DNA of 64,000 nucleotides, from the NCBI GenBank assembly GCA_934691625.1, contig CAKUTA010000002.1:365933-429932 (forward strand), written 5' to 3'. The stretch is from an uncultured Bacteroidales bacterium (GTDB taxonomy: Bacteria > Bacteroidota > Bacteroidia > Bacteroidales > UBA932). The position numbers and the translations under genes are program-made. The notes under the pieces are model-generated. The model was given only the letters and a program-made list of their open reading frames with translations, had not been told where the DNA came from and did not search any database. Below, one piece after another: positions 1-9,966 of this stretch (the stretch's first letter is position 1; every line of letters starts with the position of its first letter).

Positions 1-848
1 TTCCTTTCTATGAAATCAACCTGCTTATCGACAGTCTGCGGCATATAGCCTGCAACGGCATGATTTATCCCGGGGAACCGGTAAAACCTATATGCGGCTT
101 CAGAAGATTCCAAAGCCTTCTGAATCGTGCACGGCCCGCAGAATGACACAGTTCCATTCCGGATAATAGTATATGGGACAAGCTCATCCTCTGTACCATG
201 GAACATCATTATGGGGCAAGGCTTCTCAGGATATTCTAAAGTCCCATCTACGAGGATTGCTCCAGCAAATGCCATGATTCCAGTATAATTGAAATCCGCA
301 GGCAGCACTGAAGTGGCTGGAGTACGGTTACAGAGCTCATATTCCGCCTGCTGTGCGGTGATGGCTCCTGCTGAAGAACCTGTCAGGACAAGATTATGTG
401 CATCTATACCAAGCGACGCACCATTCTTCACAAGATATGCTGTGGCAGAAAACAGATCCTCGACAGCAATATCTATTGCCTTGTCCAGCAGCGCGGTAAA
501 CTCTGACTGGGTGATACCTCGTACCCCTTTGAGCCCGAGACGGTAGTCAACAGATATCATTCTGTAGCCTCGCGAATTCATCTCCCTGAACCATGGCCGC
601 AGCCATTCCTGATGACGGGAACCGTCCATGAATCCGCCACCAAAGATATGGATGATGGTCGGACGCTGGCTCCCGTCATCACAAAAGACTTTTTCAGGGT
701 CGGGATTATAAATGTCCATATACAATGCACACGTGTCCCGTTCGGCGAACATCAGTGTCGTATCCGGTTCCATCTTTTGTGCGAAAAGCGATACTGACGC
801 ACACGTCATCAGCATCGCCGCAGTAATAAGTGCATGAGATGTTCCCAT
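1..848 (-). CDS. Secreted alpha/beta-hydrolase, probable carbohydrate esterase (3' end beyond window)
   Basis: The reading frame opens with ATG at 846-848 and runs off the window edge after about 282 codons. The N terminus is a signal peptide ending near LFAQ. An oxyanion-hole motif (HIFGGGF) near residue 68, a nucleophile elbow GSSAG near residue 159, an acidic residue in FHGTEDE and a histidine in GINHAV form a complete Ser-Asp/Glu-His set, so only a short C-terminal tail is likely missing. This is the esterase/lipase fold seen in acetyl- or feruloyl-esterases of PULs. It starts 3 bp after the GH110 stop codon and is probably last or near last in that operon, where it could remove O-acetyl groups that block glycosidases. 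The substrate is inferred from context only. Confidence 0.8.
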   Translation of the reverse strand, partial: MGTSHALITAAMLMTCASVSLFAQKMEPDTTLMFAERDTCALYMDIYNPDPEKVFCDDGSQRPTIIHIFGGGFMDGSRHQEWLRPWFREMNSRGYRMISVDYRLGLKGVRGITQSEFTALLDKAIDIAVEDLFSATAYLVKNGASLGIDAHNLVLTGSSAGAITAQQAEYELCNRTPATSVLPADFNYTGIMAFAGAILVDGTLEYPEKPCPIMMFHGTEDELVPYTIIRNGTVSFCGPCTIQKALESSEAAYRFYRFPGINHAVAGYMPQTVDKQVDFIER

Positions 849-851
849 ATA

Positions 852-2699
852 TTACCTTCTTTCAAAATAAGGATTAGGGCAATCAACTTCTTTTAGTCCG
901 GAGTCGTCATCTACTTCCGGACAGTTGTGCAGGCTGACTGTCGCATCTTTCCTCCATTGAGAAAAGTCATTGCCTGAAATCTTCACCTCTCCGCATGACT
1001 GAAGATCAATCGCGGAAAGCCCCGGGAAAAGTGGAGGATAGTTGCCTGAATCAATGAACTTGTTGTTGGAGACTTCTATTGACCGTACGCTTCTGGCGTA
1101 AACAAGCTGGCTGTCAAAGGTGGATACCTGATTCCCGCTGAACACAATCCTGTCGTGGTAGAAGAAATCGCTTCCTTTCACGGGAATCACCGGATCGACC
1201 ATAAGAACAGGCATTGGGCCGTTGCCTCCGATTGCCAGGTCCTCGAAACAATTGTTGCGGATGACAATGTTCCTTGTAGGGCCTGATTCAAACCAGAAGT
1301 TTGCATCACCGCTGATATTTATTCCGGACATCTGAGAACGGAAATTGCAGTTTTCCACAAGAACGTCTCCAAGAGTCGAAAGCAGAAGGCTGCGGGCACG
1401 GTTGAACTGAACGGTGCAGTTCCGTATGACAGCCGATGCATTGCATGAGACGTTTTCTATCGCAAGACCGGACTGAACATCATGACTGGTGATGTCAAAT
1501 TCTGTTTCAATGATATACGCTTTTCTGTCAGTCCTGTCTATGCTGATAAGCTTTCCCAGTCCGATTGGCCGCAGAGTCGCCTTATCGACAAACCGCATCA
1601 TATCTCCCGGCTCAGCGAAATGATTCCCTTCCTGCTGGAAATGCCCGAATGATGCCCGGACGGTGCGCGGAGCCATGAGGCTATCCACTATCATATAGAT
1701 TCCGTGGATATTGGTCGCATCGTCAAGCATGCTCTCAAAACGGCAGTTCTCCAATGTGACGGTACCCTTGCAGTTTACGAAGTGCGTGGCATCAGCGGAT
1801 GAGGTGATCATTCGCGTAGAATTCTCATGAGCGGCAGTGGAGAATCCGTCCACCAGTATGTCTGAAGAATATTCCGCAATAAGAGACATACCTCCGCTTC
1901 GATAGACATGAATATCTTTAAGCACAATATCCTGTGAGCAGAGCATTACAATGGCAGGGTAGAGCCGGTTGAGCTTTGTCGGGCCCTTGTCGTCCCAGAT
2001 GCTGCCGACAGGAGGAACCTCTCTTGCACTATGCCGCGTGAACTCCACTATTCCAGGTTCTATCTCACGTGCACCCATCTCGCCGGACCAGTATCCATGC
2101 TCATAAGCTGCGGTGTCATACCAAGGCCTGCGGGTCGATGGATCGAAGACTATGCTCTCTCCCATAGGATATTCCCAGTCATATCCACGGAAAAACAGGC
2201 GTCCGTCTTCGATTCTGTATCTGCTGTCAGGAAACACACGCACGATAAAACTGTGCTGCGCAGGGTTATTGGACAGGACTTCCGCCTCGAAGGTCCATGG
2301 CGAATCATAGTCAATCGAGATTCCTTCAATGTGCAGGTTCTTGGAGCCCTTTGCTGCAAATGGCACCATTGCCCCATGAAACATGAAGTCAGTCCCATCT
2401 CCTGTGATATGGACATTTTTCATGTCCTTCATGAGGAATGCCACTCGCTTTTCGCCACTATCATTGTTGGAAACATTCAGAAACTCCGATTCTGCCTTTT
2501 CCGGATAGAAAGGGTAGCAGCCATTTCCGAAACGGAGAGACACATTACCTTTTGGATGGCTCTTCAGTATTTCTCTGACAACTGGAGTATAGTCTGGCAC
2601 TGTGGGGTCGAAAGCGATGTCAATCGTCTCGCGGCAGCTGACAAGAGCCAGAGCTGACGCTGCAACTATTGAAAGTTTCCACATATATTTCATGATCAT
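852..2699 (-). CDS. GH110 exo-alpha-1,3-galactosidase lipoprotein
   Basis: A 615-residue protein with a lipoprotein signal (Cys22) and a right-handed parallel beta-helix rich in short N-containing rungs. The motifs SADATHF (Asp303) and LDDATNIHG (Asp326 and Asp327) resemble glycoside hydrolase family 110. The spacing of the three aspartates (+23 and +24) fits, from memory, the active-site aspartates of that family. GH110 enzymes remove terminal alpha-1,3-linked galactose, including from blood group B and linear B glycans, with inversion. The start is ATG at 2697-2699, which overlaps the upstream stop as ATGA and implies translational coupling. It is fifth in the PUL 1 operon. Some GH110 members also require a fucosylated B antigen; that preference cannot be read from sequence. 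The family call is strong and the exact substrate is inferred. Confidence 0.85.
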   Translation of the reverse strand: MIMKYMWKLSIVAASALALVSCRETIDIAFDPTVPDYTPVVREILKSHPKGNVSLRFGNGCYPFYPEKAESEFLNVSNNDSGEKRVAFLMKDMKNVHITGDGTDFMFHGAMVPFAAKGSKNLHIEGISIDYDSPWTFEAEVLSNNPAQHSFIVRVFPDSRYRIEDGRLFFRGYDWEYPMGESIVFDPSTRRPWYDTAAYEHGYWSGEMGAREIEPGIVEFTRHSAREVPPVGSIWDDKGPTKLNRLYPAIVMLCSQDIVLKDIHVYRSGGMSLIAEYSSDILVDGFSTAAHENSTRMITSSADATHFVNCKGTVTLENCRFESMLDDATNIHGIYMIVDSLMAPRTVRASFGHFQQEGNHFAEPGDMMRFVDKATLRPIGLGKLISIDRTDRKAYIIETEFDITSHDVQSGLAIENVSCNASAVIRNCTVQFNRARSLLLSTLGDVLVENCNFRSQMSGINISGDANFWFESGPTRNIVIRNNCFEDLAIGGNGPMPVLMVDPVIPVKGSDFFYHDRIVFSGNQVSTFDSQLVYARSVRSIEVSNNKFIDSGNYPPLFPGLSAIDLQSCGEVKISGNDFSQWRKDATVSLHNCPEVDDDSGLKEVDCPNPYFERR

Positions 2700-3817
2700 A
2701 TCTTTTTCTTGAATTTAATCCAACAATAAGCAATGTCCCTATGCCCCTGGCTGTCCTGATTATGAGACCAGTAGAGCTTTACATGTTCTCCTCCAGCCAG
2801 GTCTCCGTCCGGTCCTATCAGATTAGGATACCATGCAGGGGCATCATCTCCGAGAATTTTCTGGGGAATTTCCCATGTGATTCCGTCGTCACTGAACGAC
2901 ATATATACGCATTTGTCCCATCCGGCATAGACGATAACCCACTTGCTTAAGAAGTCGTTCCACATTACGGAAGGGTTCGCTCCTGCGACGCGGCGTAGAT
3001 CTGCAATCGCGACATTCTTTCCGCCAAGTCCTGTTTCTGGATCACAGGCCTCGATCGTGAAATCTTTTCCGTCCCATTTTTTCCATGTGCCTGGGGCTCC
3101 GCGGCTGTCAGATGAAGCAGCCATGCATAGGTTGTTCTGCCCTATTGTGGATTTTGCCTGATAGTAGCAGATATAACGTGCATTTACGGAATCCCAGATG
3201 ACACAGCCGTCACCAAGTCCTGACCATTCGGGAGCTTCGGGCTTAGCTGTCTCGTCCACGATGATCTGCTGGGGATCATGCCATGAAACTCCGAAATCAT
3301 CTGAATATACGGCACCTATCGACTTGTATGCTATGCCGTCTCCTGGCCAGTGACTTTCCGCATGGAAAAAACCGGCATAATGCCCGTCCCCGTCAAGAGG
3401 AAATATGCCGATGAACCATGAGCCTCCGTCATTGAATCCATCTATCCGCGAAAATTCTTTTCCCCAGACCTTGCTGTCGCCGGTCAGATATTCAATGTGA
3501 TCTTCCGGATATGGCGTTGAGGCATTTGTGAGAGCATCTGTGGCCTCTCCCCAGAAAAGCTGCCACGTATTGCCTTTCTTGACAGGAATCAATTTTCCGT
3601 CAGGCCAGTAACCTCGCATAAACGTACCCTCAGGCTGTGCGACCGTTTGAGTTTCACTCTTGGCAATGAAGTCATTGACATCAGTCCATTCCACTTCTGG
3701 AACTGATGGGGTATCGGGAGCATCAGGCGTGTCCTCACCTGATGTGTTCTCTTTCATGCAGGATGCCGGCAGCATCAATGCGGCCAGGACTGATAATGCC
3801 AAAAGATGCCTTTTCAT
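2696..3817 (-). CDS. Sialidase/BNR-fold beta-propeller lipoprotein
   Basis: About 373 residues with a clear lipobox (Cys20 when counted from the ATG at 3815-3817) followed by a Pro/Asp-rich linker, then a beta-propeller. Two Asp-box-like motifs are visible: SDDFGVSW and a weaker FSDDGITW, the latter lacking the first serine. Such boxes occur in sialidases and in several non-sialidase propellers and GH43/GH32-like enzymes. I do not see the Arg-Ile-Pro motif of GH33 sialidases, so an exo-sialidase call is not justified. The start at 3817 is preferred over an ATG at 3823 because its ATGA overlaps the susD stop codon. Position in PUL 1 suggests a surface glycan-binding protein or an unassigned glycosidase acting beside GH110. 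Confidence 0.6.
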   Translation of the reverse strand: MKRHLLALSVLAALMLPASCMKENTSGEDTPDAPDTPSVPEVEWTDVNDFIAKSETQTVAQPEGTFMRGYWPDGKLIPVKKGNTWQLFWGEATDALTNASTPYPEDHIEYLTGDSKVWGKEFSRIDGFNDGGSWFIGIFPLDGDGHYAGFFHAESHWPGDGIAYKSIGAVYSDDFGVSWHDPQQIIVDETAKPEAPEWSGLGDGCVIWDSVNARYICYYQAKSTIGQNNLCMAASSDSRGAPGTWKKWDGKDFTIEACDPETGLGGKNVAIADLRRVAGANPSVMWNDFLSKWVIVYAGWDKCVYMSFSDDGITWEIPQKILGDDAPAWYPNLIGPDGDLAGGEHVKLYWSHNQDSQGHRDIAYCWIKFKKKI

Positions 3818-5439
3818 TTCCATAACGGGTTTTGTTCAATGGCGCCATTGGAAGAGTCTATGACAGACTGCGGTATAGGGAATATCGAATGCTTTTCCTT
3901 GCAGTTGTCCCGATATGGATCATAGTACTGTGTCCAGAAGTCATCGTGGAGAAGGACATCGTGGTACACCTGCTGCAGGCATCCGAAGCGGACCAGATCT
4001 GCCCAGCGGTGTCCCTCGAATGCAAGTTCCCAGTGACGTTCGTCAAGAATCTGGGCAAGGACCGGGGCCAGTGTCCCATAAGGATTTGTGTATGTCAGGT
4101 TCCCCTGCACCAGGTCAATATCCGGATCTGGAGTGTATATATTCTTACCATAGCCACGTCTGCGTACTTGGTTCAGCCCCTCCCATGCGTCTGCGGAAAC
4201 CGTTCCTGTAGCGCGGTACTCGGCTTCAGGGAGCATGAGGAGTACATCGGCATAACGGATTATAGGGAAATTGATGGCATTGTTCCACTCCACCCAGTTC
4301 GAGCCGCGGACGCTTCTGTCAAGCGAATGGCGGAACTTGTAGATGAAATAGCTGCGCTCGTATGTCACTACACCGGTTTCCGGGTCTTTATAGATGATAG
4401 TGCCGACACCGTCCTTTGATACGATATATCCCTCCTTGTTTATGGAAGTCTTCCTGAGGTCTCCATCATCCCATCTCTCATACATGTCCGGGAATGTACG
4501 CACCTGCGTCGTATAAAGTTTCTCCGTGTTCGGAAGTCCCTCATTTGTGCCGACCTGCCCGCCGTAGCGGTTGTTGCTGACGGTGTTGTCGAACTCGACA
4601 TCGAAGATGTATTCGCTGTTATGTTCATGCATCCCGTCGAACTGCGAGAAAAAGTCCGTCACAAGTGCGAAACGTCCGCTGTTTATCACTGTGCGGCATG
4701 CTTCTGCGGCCTTCGCGGCAGCGGAAACATCATTTAGCGGTTCTCCAGACATCTGGAGGTATGCTCTGGCTTTAAGTGCAGTGGCAGCCAGCTTGTAGGC
4801 ATGCCCCACCGTATTGGTCTCAGGGAGCAGCTCCTCGGCTCTCTCGTAGTCGCTTATCACCTGGGCATAGACATCCGCAAGAGAAGCCTTGCTCGTGTTA
4901 AGCTTCGACAGATCGGTGGTCTCATTCAGCACGAGCGGGACTTCGCCGTAGTAGCGGGCTAGCTGGAAATAGAACCATGCCCGGAGAAAATGCGCTTCGC
5001 CTAGTATGCGTGAGCGCTCGGAGTCGGACACTCCATCTCCGGAATAGGCGTTGAGCCTGTCAATAACGATGTTGGCACGCTGTATCCCAAGATACTGCAT
5101 GAACCAGACTTTCTCGACGAAGATGTTGTCAGGTGTGTATGTATAGTTGCCTATGGCTTCTTCGCCATTGTTTCCGCTCGTAATCCATGCCTCATCAGTG
5201 CCGACGCGCCCGAAATATAGAAAACCGAGAAAATAATTGCCATAACGGTGCTGTGCGTTCCACTCTGTAGAACCGAAAGTATAGTAAACACCTGTCAGCG
5301 CCATGTCGAAATCTGAGGCGCTCTGGAAAAAGTTGTCAGTCGTTATGTTGCTTTCAACCTTGGTCTCAAGAAAATCACAGGAAGCGGCAGAAAACAAGAT
5401 GGCCGCAATTCCGGAAAATATGGATATATATCTTTTCAT
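3814..5439 (-). CDS. SusD/RagB-family surface glycan-binding lipoprotein (PUL 1)
   Basis: A 541-residue lipoprotein (Cys21, SAASCDFLE) of the RagB/SusD family, which caps the SusC transporter and captures oligosaccharide at the cell surface. It has helical TPR-like repeats in the first half (LRAWFYFQLARYYGEVPLV is a typical segment) and the characteristic C-terminal helix with ELAFEGHRWADLVRFG. Length is normal for the family. It begins 12 bp after the susC stop and overlaps the next gene by 4 bp, so it is co-translated with its partners. Ligand specificity cannot be predicted from sequence; the downstream GH110 gene suggests a galactosylated glycan. Confidence 0.95.
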   Translation of the reverse strand: MKRYISIFSGIAAILFSAASCDFLETKVESNITTDNFFQSASDFDMALTGVYYTFGSTEWNAQHRYGNYFLGFLYFGRVGTDEAWITSGNNGEEAIGNYTYTPDNIFVEKVWFMQYLGIQRANIVIDRLNAYSGDGVSDSERSRILGEAHFLRAWFYFQLARYYGEVPLVLNETTDLSKLNTSKASLADVYAQVISDYERAEELLPETNTVGHAYKLAATALKARAYLQMSGEPLNDVSAAAKAAEACRTVINSGRFALVTDFFSQFDGMHEHNSEYIFDVEFDNTVSNNRYGGQVGTNEGLPNTEKLYTTQVRTFPDMYERWDDGDLRKTSINKEGYIVSKDGVGTIIYKDPETGVVTYERSYFIYKFRHSLDRSVRGSNWVEWNNAINFPIIRYADVLLMLPEAEYRATGTVSADAWEGLNQVRRRGYGKNIYTPDPDIDLVQGNLTYTNPYGTLAPVLAQILDERHWELAFEGHRWADLVRFGCLQQVYHDVLLHDDFWTQYYDPYRDNCKEKHSIFPIPQSVIDSSNGAIEQNPLWK

Positions 5440-5451
5440 ACCTGGTTTCTC

Positions 5452-8400
5452 CTATTTGAATGAAAGATTGACACCGAATGTAAATGTCCTGGCATGTGGA
5501 AAGTTCCCGTAGTCGAATCCCTGCGAGAGGATTGCGGACGCCGAGTTCTGGCTGATTCCGACTTCAGGGTCATAGCCCGAATACTTGGTGAAGGTATAGA
5601 TGTTGTCTGCGGAGACATAGAATTTGCACATTTCTACATGTTTTGTCCGGCTGAGAACTTTCGCGGGAAGTGAGTATGTCAGACGTGCTGTCGAGAACCT
5701 GAGAAAAGACGCATCCTCGACGTATGCCGAAGAGACAAGTTTCGTCGGAATCTGGGAATAGTACAGCGGGTCATTTGTCTGGTTCGCCGTTGTCCACCTG
5801 TTCAGCCACCTCCCTATCTGGTTGGATCCGTCACCGGTATAGGATGCCGTCATCACGTAGTTCGCATTGTACATGTCGTTGCCCAGCGAATACTGGAATC
5901 CGAGATAAAGGTTAAACGACTTCCAGTTGAATGTCGTGGAGAAAGCGCCGTAGATGTCAGGAAGGAAATTTCCTATCACTTCACGGTCGTCATCATCGAT
6001 CTTTCCGTTCTGGTCAAGATCTGCAAGTTTTATGGAACCAGGCTGTTCCCCGACTCCCTGGCTAGGAATTCCGTCTTTTAGGGTATAGATTGTTTTCCCG
6101 GTGGAGCCGGTAGCCGCATTGAACTCGTCGAGCTGGTATAGGCCTGTTGCCCTGTATCCATAGAGTTCTCCGACGCTTCCTCCTTCACGGAGAATCACGG
6201 CATTCTGGTCTGTAAGGCAGCTTATGCCCAGATATATCGGAGCTCCGCTCTGACCGAGTCTAAGAATCTTCGACTTGTTATGTGTCATGTTGGCGTTCAT
6301 GCTCCACTGGAAGTCGCGCTTGTCGATGAGGTTTGCACTGAGCGATAGCTCGACTCCCATGTTCCGGATACTTCCGATGTTCTGCCAGGCTTTAGGGTAG
6401 CCTGAAATATTGAGCACCGGTGCCTCTAAAAGAAGATCCCGGGTAGTCTTGTTGTAGAGGTCCAGATCTATGTGCATACGTTCATTCCACATGCCGTATT
6501 CGATTCCCAGGTTATATTCAAGTGTCTTTTCCCATGTCAGATTTTCATTGGCGAGAGTCACCGGGGACTGGCCGATGCTTACATCCGTTCCGAAAGCTGT
6601 GTTTGTGTTGTAGAGCTGGGCAAATGAGCCTGAAGTAGGGACATTTGAATTTCCTACCTCGCCAAGAGACGCGCGGATCTTCAGCGTGCTGATCGTCCGG
6701 TTGTCAATGAGGAACGGCTCCTGCTTCGCATTCCATGCAAATGCTCCGGAATAGAATGAGCCCCACTTGTTCTTCACGAAGGTGGATGTTCCGTCACGGC
6801 GGAATGTGAATGTGGCGATATAGCGGTCATTGTAGGCATAGTTCGACCGGAAGATGAATGACATCATCGAACTTTTGCTTGTTGATGAGTATGAGGTGAA
6901 GTTCTTCGCCATCTGAAGATTGTTGTAGCCGAGAGTCTCATTGTCGAATGATGACGCTTCCGTGGCTATATAATAGCTGCGGGAACCTTGTTCAGTCATG
7001 CCGGCCATGACGTTCAGGCGATGTTTCTCGGCAAATGTAGGTGACCATGTGAGAGTGTTCTCGTTCAGCCATCCGAAACTTGAGATATTTGCCATGCAGG
7101 CCTGTCCCTGATAGAGCTGGCCTCTCGGTGTGCTCTTAGGGTAATATTGCTTTTCCTCAAGGCCATAGCTGTCGAGGCCGCCGGTGATCTTGAGGACGAG
7201 ATCCGGGATTATGGTGTACTGAACGTATGAGTTAGCAATGGTACGGCCGAGTATCTTCTTCATCTTGATATCATTGGCCATCGTCACAGGATTCTGCTTG
7301 TTGGTGTTGAGATATGATTCGATTTCAGTTTCCGGAACTCCTGCCCTGCGGAAATAGGATTGGGTGTCAGAATCTGTGAGGTCGAACGGCTGGGAGATCA
7401 GGGCATCCATGATTGTCCCGATGGCTGTCCCGTTTCCTCCGGATGTCGGCACGCCATCATCGACTATTCGGCTATAGTTGAGATCTACACCCACCTTGAG
7501 ATTGTCTGAGAAATTGTGGTCGATGTTGACTTTGCCTGTGAGCTTGTTCCAGTTGGTGCAGATGATAATAGACTGGTTCTGCATGTATGATGCGCTGACA
7601 AGGAAATTTGTCTTGTCAGTTGAGTTCTGCATCGAAAGATTATGATTTTGGATGAAGCCTGTGCGATAGATTTCGTCCTGCCAGTCCTTTGTCTTTATCT
7701 TGTCGAACTCGAAATTGCGCAGGTTTCCGTCTGTATCTGAGAAAAGGAGGTAGGCCGGAGTCTTCTCGTTCATCATTGTTGCATAGCCCTTGAAATCCAG
7801 GACATCAAGCTTCTTCGGAAGCTGCTGGAAGCTGGCATAGCCACTGTACTGGATGCGCCCGGATGAGCCTTTCCCCTTCTTGGTCGTGATCATGATGACT
7901 CCATTTGCTCCACGGTTTCCATAAATGGCAGTCGAGGATGCATCTTTCAGCACTTCAATGGATGCGATATCATCTGTGTTTATCATAGCGAGCGAGCTCA
8001 TCTGTGAGTCCATGCCTGCCATACCCATCCCTGAGGAAGTGGCGACGTCGCCGAGAGGGAAACCGTCCACGACAATGAGCGGAGACGTGGAGCCGGAAAG
8101 CGAGGCCGCTCCACGGATGAGCATCTTGGATGCAGCTCCTGGCTGGCCGCTGGTGGATGAGACCATGAGCCCCGCGACTCCGCCTTTGAGGGCATCATCC
8201 ACGGAGAACATGACGTGGTTCTCGAGCTTGTCCGGACTTATTGATGCCACCGAGCCTGTAAGGTCCTGGCGACGTGCTGTACCATAGCCTATCACCACGG
8301 AATTTTCCAGCATCTCGGAATCCGACTCGAGAACGAAGTTCAGAAGAGACTTGCCTGAAACCGGAAGCGACTTGTCCTGATAGCCTATGAATGATGCGAC

Positions 8401-8610
8401 AAGCACCGATTCTCCAGACTTTACACTTATGCTATATTTTCCGTCGTCATCTGTGGTCGTTCCATTCTTCGTGCCGCTTTCGTACACGCTGGCCCAAGGA
8501 ATCGGCTCACCTTTACTGTCGGTCACTTTGCCGGTGACCGTTATCTGCTGAGCAAAAGCCGCAGCTCCCACTGATGCCCATAGCATCAGAGAGGCAAGTA
8601 TCTTCTTCAT
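5452..8610 (-). CDS. SusC-family TonB-dependent outer-membrane transporter (PUL 1)
   Basis: A 1052-residue SusC/RagA protein. A signal peptide (cleavage near AFAQ) is followed by a carboxypeptidase-regulatory-like domain (about residues 23-105), the plug with VVIGYGTARRQDLTGS and IEVLKDASSTAIYG, and a 22-strand barrel ending in aromatic FGVNLSFK. It imports oligosaccharides in a TonB-dependent way as a pair with the SusD lipoprotein encoded 12 bp downstream. There is no N-terminal STN domain, which agrees with control by the neighbouring hybrid regulator and not by an anti-sigma factor. The gene lies 21 bp after the PKD lipoprotein gene, so the operon order is binding protein first, then SusC. 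Confidence 0.97.
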   Translation of the reverse strand: MKKILASLMLWASVGAAAFAQQITVTGKVTDSKGEPIPWASVYESGTKNGTTTDDDGKYSISVKSGESVLVASFIGYQDKSLPVSGKSLLNFVLESDSEMLENSVVIGYGTARRQDLTGSVASISPDKLENHVMFSVDDALKGGVAGLMVSSTSGQPGAASKMLIRGAASLSGSTSPLIVVDGFPLGDVATSSGMGMAGMDSQMSSLAMINTDDIASIEVLKDASSTAIYGNRGANGVIMITTKKGKGSSGRIQYSGYASFQQLPKKLDVLDFKGYATMMNEKTPAYLLFSDTDGNLRNFEFDKIKTKDWQDEIYRTGFIQNHNLSMQNSTDKTNFLVSASYMQNQSIIICTNWNKLTGKVNIDHNFSDNLKVGVDLNYSRIVDDGVPTSGGNGTAIGTIMDALISQPFDLTDSDTQSYFRRAGVPETEIESYLNTNKQNPVTMANDIKMKKILGRTIANSYVQYTIIPDLVLKITGGLDSYGLEEKQYYPKSTPRGQLYQGQACMANISSFGWLNENTLTWSPTFAEKHRLNVMAGMTEQGSRSYYIATEASSFDNETLGYNNLQMAKNFTSYSSTSKSSMMSFIFRSNYAYNDRYIATFTFRRDGTSTFVKNKWGSFYSGAFAWNAKQEPFLIDNRTISTLKIRASLGEVGNSNVPTSGSFAQLYNTNTAFGTDVSIGQSPVTLANENLTWEKTLEYNLGIEYGMWNERMHIDLDLYNKTTRDLLLEAPVLNISGYPKAWQNIGSIRNMGVELSLSANLIDKRDFQWSMNANMTHNKSKILRLGQSGAPIYLGISCLTDQNAVILREGGSVGELYGYRATGLYQLDEFNAATGSTGKTIYTLKDGIPSQGVGEQPGSIKLADLDQNGKIDDDDREVIGNFLPDIYGAFSTTFNWKSFNLYLGFQYSLGNDMYNANYVMTASYTGDGSNQIGRWLNRWTTANQTNDPLYYSQIPTKLVSSAYVEDASFLRFSTARLTYSLPAKVLSRTKHVEMCKFYVSADNIYTFTKYSGYDPEVGISQNSASAILSQGFDYGNFPHARTFTFGVNLSFK

Positions 8611-8631
8611 AACTGATCTTGATTATTTTTC

Positions 8632-9966
8632 TTATTCTTCCACCTCGTCAATACGGAAATTGTCAAGGAAGAATACGGCACCATAACCGGCGCATCTTAC
8701 AGATATAAAGCAGTTGTTGAACACATCGCCGTCATTATATCCATCTACCTTCAGTGTGAACTCCGATGTGAGTGTCTGCCAATCTGCTCCAATCAGGTTC
8801 ACGAAATGCAGATCGCTGAGATCCTGCTTCTCTCCGGTGAGAGCTGTGTAACGGAACTCATGGAGTGTCTTGTCGCCGGAAGTTTGGGAGACATAATCTT
8901 TTCCGAAGACAGTCTTCCAGTCTTCAGAAGTGTACATGTCACGGAGTGAGTCATATAGCCCTTCACTTGGAGTGCAGCAATAAATCCAGGCGATCTCCAT
9001 GACAGCTCCGAGCTCTCCCTTGTTCTGCTTGGCAATTTCAGGGAATGCAGAGGTGAGGTCTGTCAAAGTCGAGACATCCGGGGCCTGGGCCTTGATGTCA
9101 AATGAGAGGATGTATTTCTTGCCGACTTCCATAGAGCAGTTGTTTGTCCAGTTGTTGCGGTGGAAAACATCGATAAAGCCCTGCCCTGCCTGTCCTGGAA
9201 GATACATATATGTCGAGGCATCTACCTTCATGCACTTTGCGGAATTGGAGCCGCCGTCCACAATGCTTATCTTGCTTTTCTGATCTCCGTCAGAGGCATA
9301 AGCAATCCAGTTCGGAAGAACATCTTTTGTCCCGTCGAACCCGAATACGTCATATTCATCCTTCTGCTTGAGGAGTGGGTAGTTGCCTGCGATTATGCTG
9401 GTCTCGACAATCTGACTTGCGCCGTCACTTTCTCTGGTCATTTCGCATGTGACCTTGACATTGTCGATCTGGCTATTCCAGGTGACCTTAGGGGAAGCCT
9501 CGGTAGAAGTTTCTGGCGTGCCGCCCGGAAATGTCCACTTGTAGGAAGTCGGCTCGCCTACCACATTGTCAAGAGAGAAAGTGATTTCAGACCCCTTCTT
9601 GGCGCATCCCTTAGGTGTGAGGCCTGCTGCCTTGATGTCGGCGGAAAGGGAACCGAGGACTTTTACGGTGAGATCAGCCTGTTCCTGTGAGCCGTCACTG
9701 AACTTGACGACGAGCTTTACGGCCTTGTCACCGCTCTTGTTGAAAGTGACATTGACAACAGCCTCAGCTGAGCTTGCAGGTGTCGCATCCTCGAATGTCC
9801 ACTCCCGGGAAGTCACGCCAATGGACAGATCCTCAAATTTTACGCTTTGCCCTAGAACTGCCTCGGACGGAGCATTGTAACTGAAATCCTTTTCACTTTC
9901 TGACTTGTTACAGGAAACTGCCAGAAATAGACTGCAAAGAGCAGCCAACGAAAAAATCTTTTTCAT
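8632..9966 (-). CDS. PKD-domain lipoprotein, probable surface glycan-binding protein
   Basis: A 444-residue lipoprotein (Cys19) with two consecutive PKD-like Ig domains: the first around residues 28-105 (REWTFEDATP) and the second around 110-195 (YKWTFPGGTPETS). The remaining 250 residues form a beta-rich region with aromatic-rich stretches and a C-terminal FFLDNFRID motif, as in carbohydrate-binding jelly-roll modules of the CBM4/9 type. I see no catalytic signature. It is the first gene of the PUL 1 operon, directly behind the regulator, an unusual place for a surface glycan-binding protein, which normally follows SusD. Binding function is inferred from architecture and location. Confidence 0.7.
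   Translation of the reverse strand: MKKIFSLAALCSLFLAVSCNKSESEKDFSYNAPSEAVLGQSVKFEDLSIGVTSREWTFEDATPASSAEAVVNVTFNKSGDKAVKLVVKFSDGSQEQADLTVKVLGSLSADIKAAGLTPKGCAKKGSEITFSLDNVVGEPTSYKWTFPGGTPETSTEASPKVTWNSQIDNVKVTCEMTRESDGASQIVETSIIAGNYPLLKQKDEYDVFGFDGTKDVLPNWIAYASDGDQKSKISIVDGGSNSAKCMKVDASTYMYLPGQAGQGFIDVFHRNNWTNNCSMEVGKKYILSFDIKAQAPDVSTLTDLTSAFPEIAKQNKGELGAVMEIAWIYCCTPSEGLYDSLRDMYTSEDWKTVFGKDYVSQTSGDKTLHEFRYTALTGEKQDLSDLHFVNLIGADWQTLTSEFTLKVDGYNDGDVFNNCFISVRCAGYGAVFFLDNFRIDEVEE

Noticed and set aside
2031..2657. 208-codon open frame antisense to the GH110 gene
   Set aside because: No signal peptide or motif; the opposite frame is a conserved enzyme.
2696..3817. GH33 exo-sialidase call for the Asp-box lipoprotein
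   Set aside because: Asp boxes are present, but the RIP/FRIP arginine motif is not seen, so a sialidase name is not supported.
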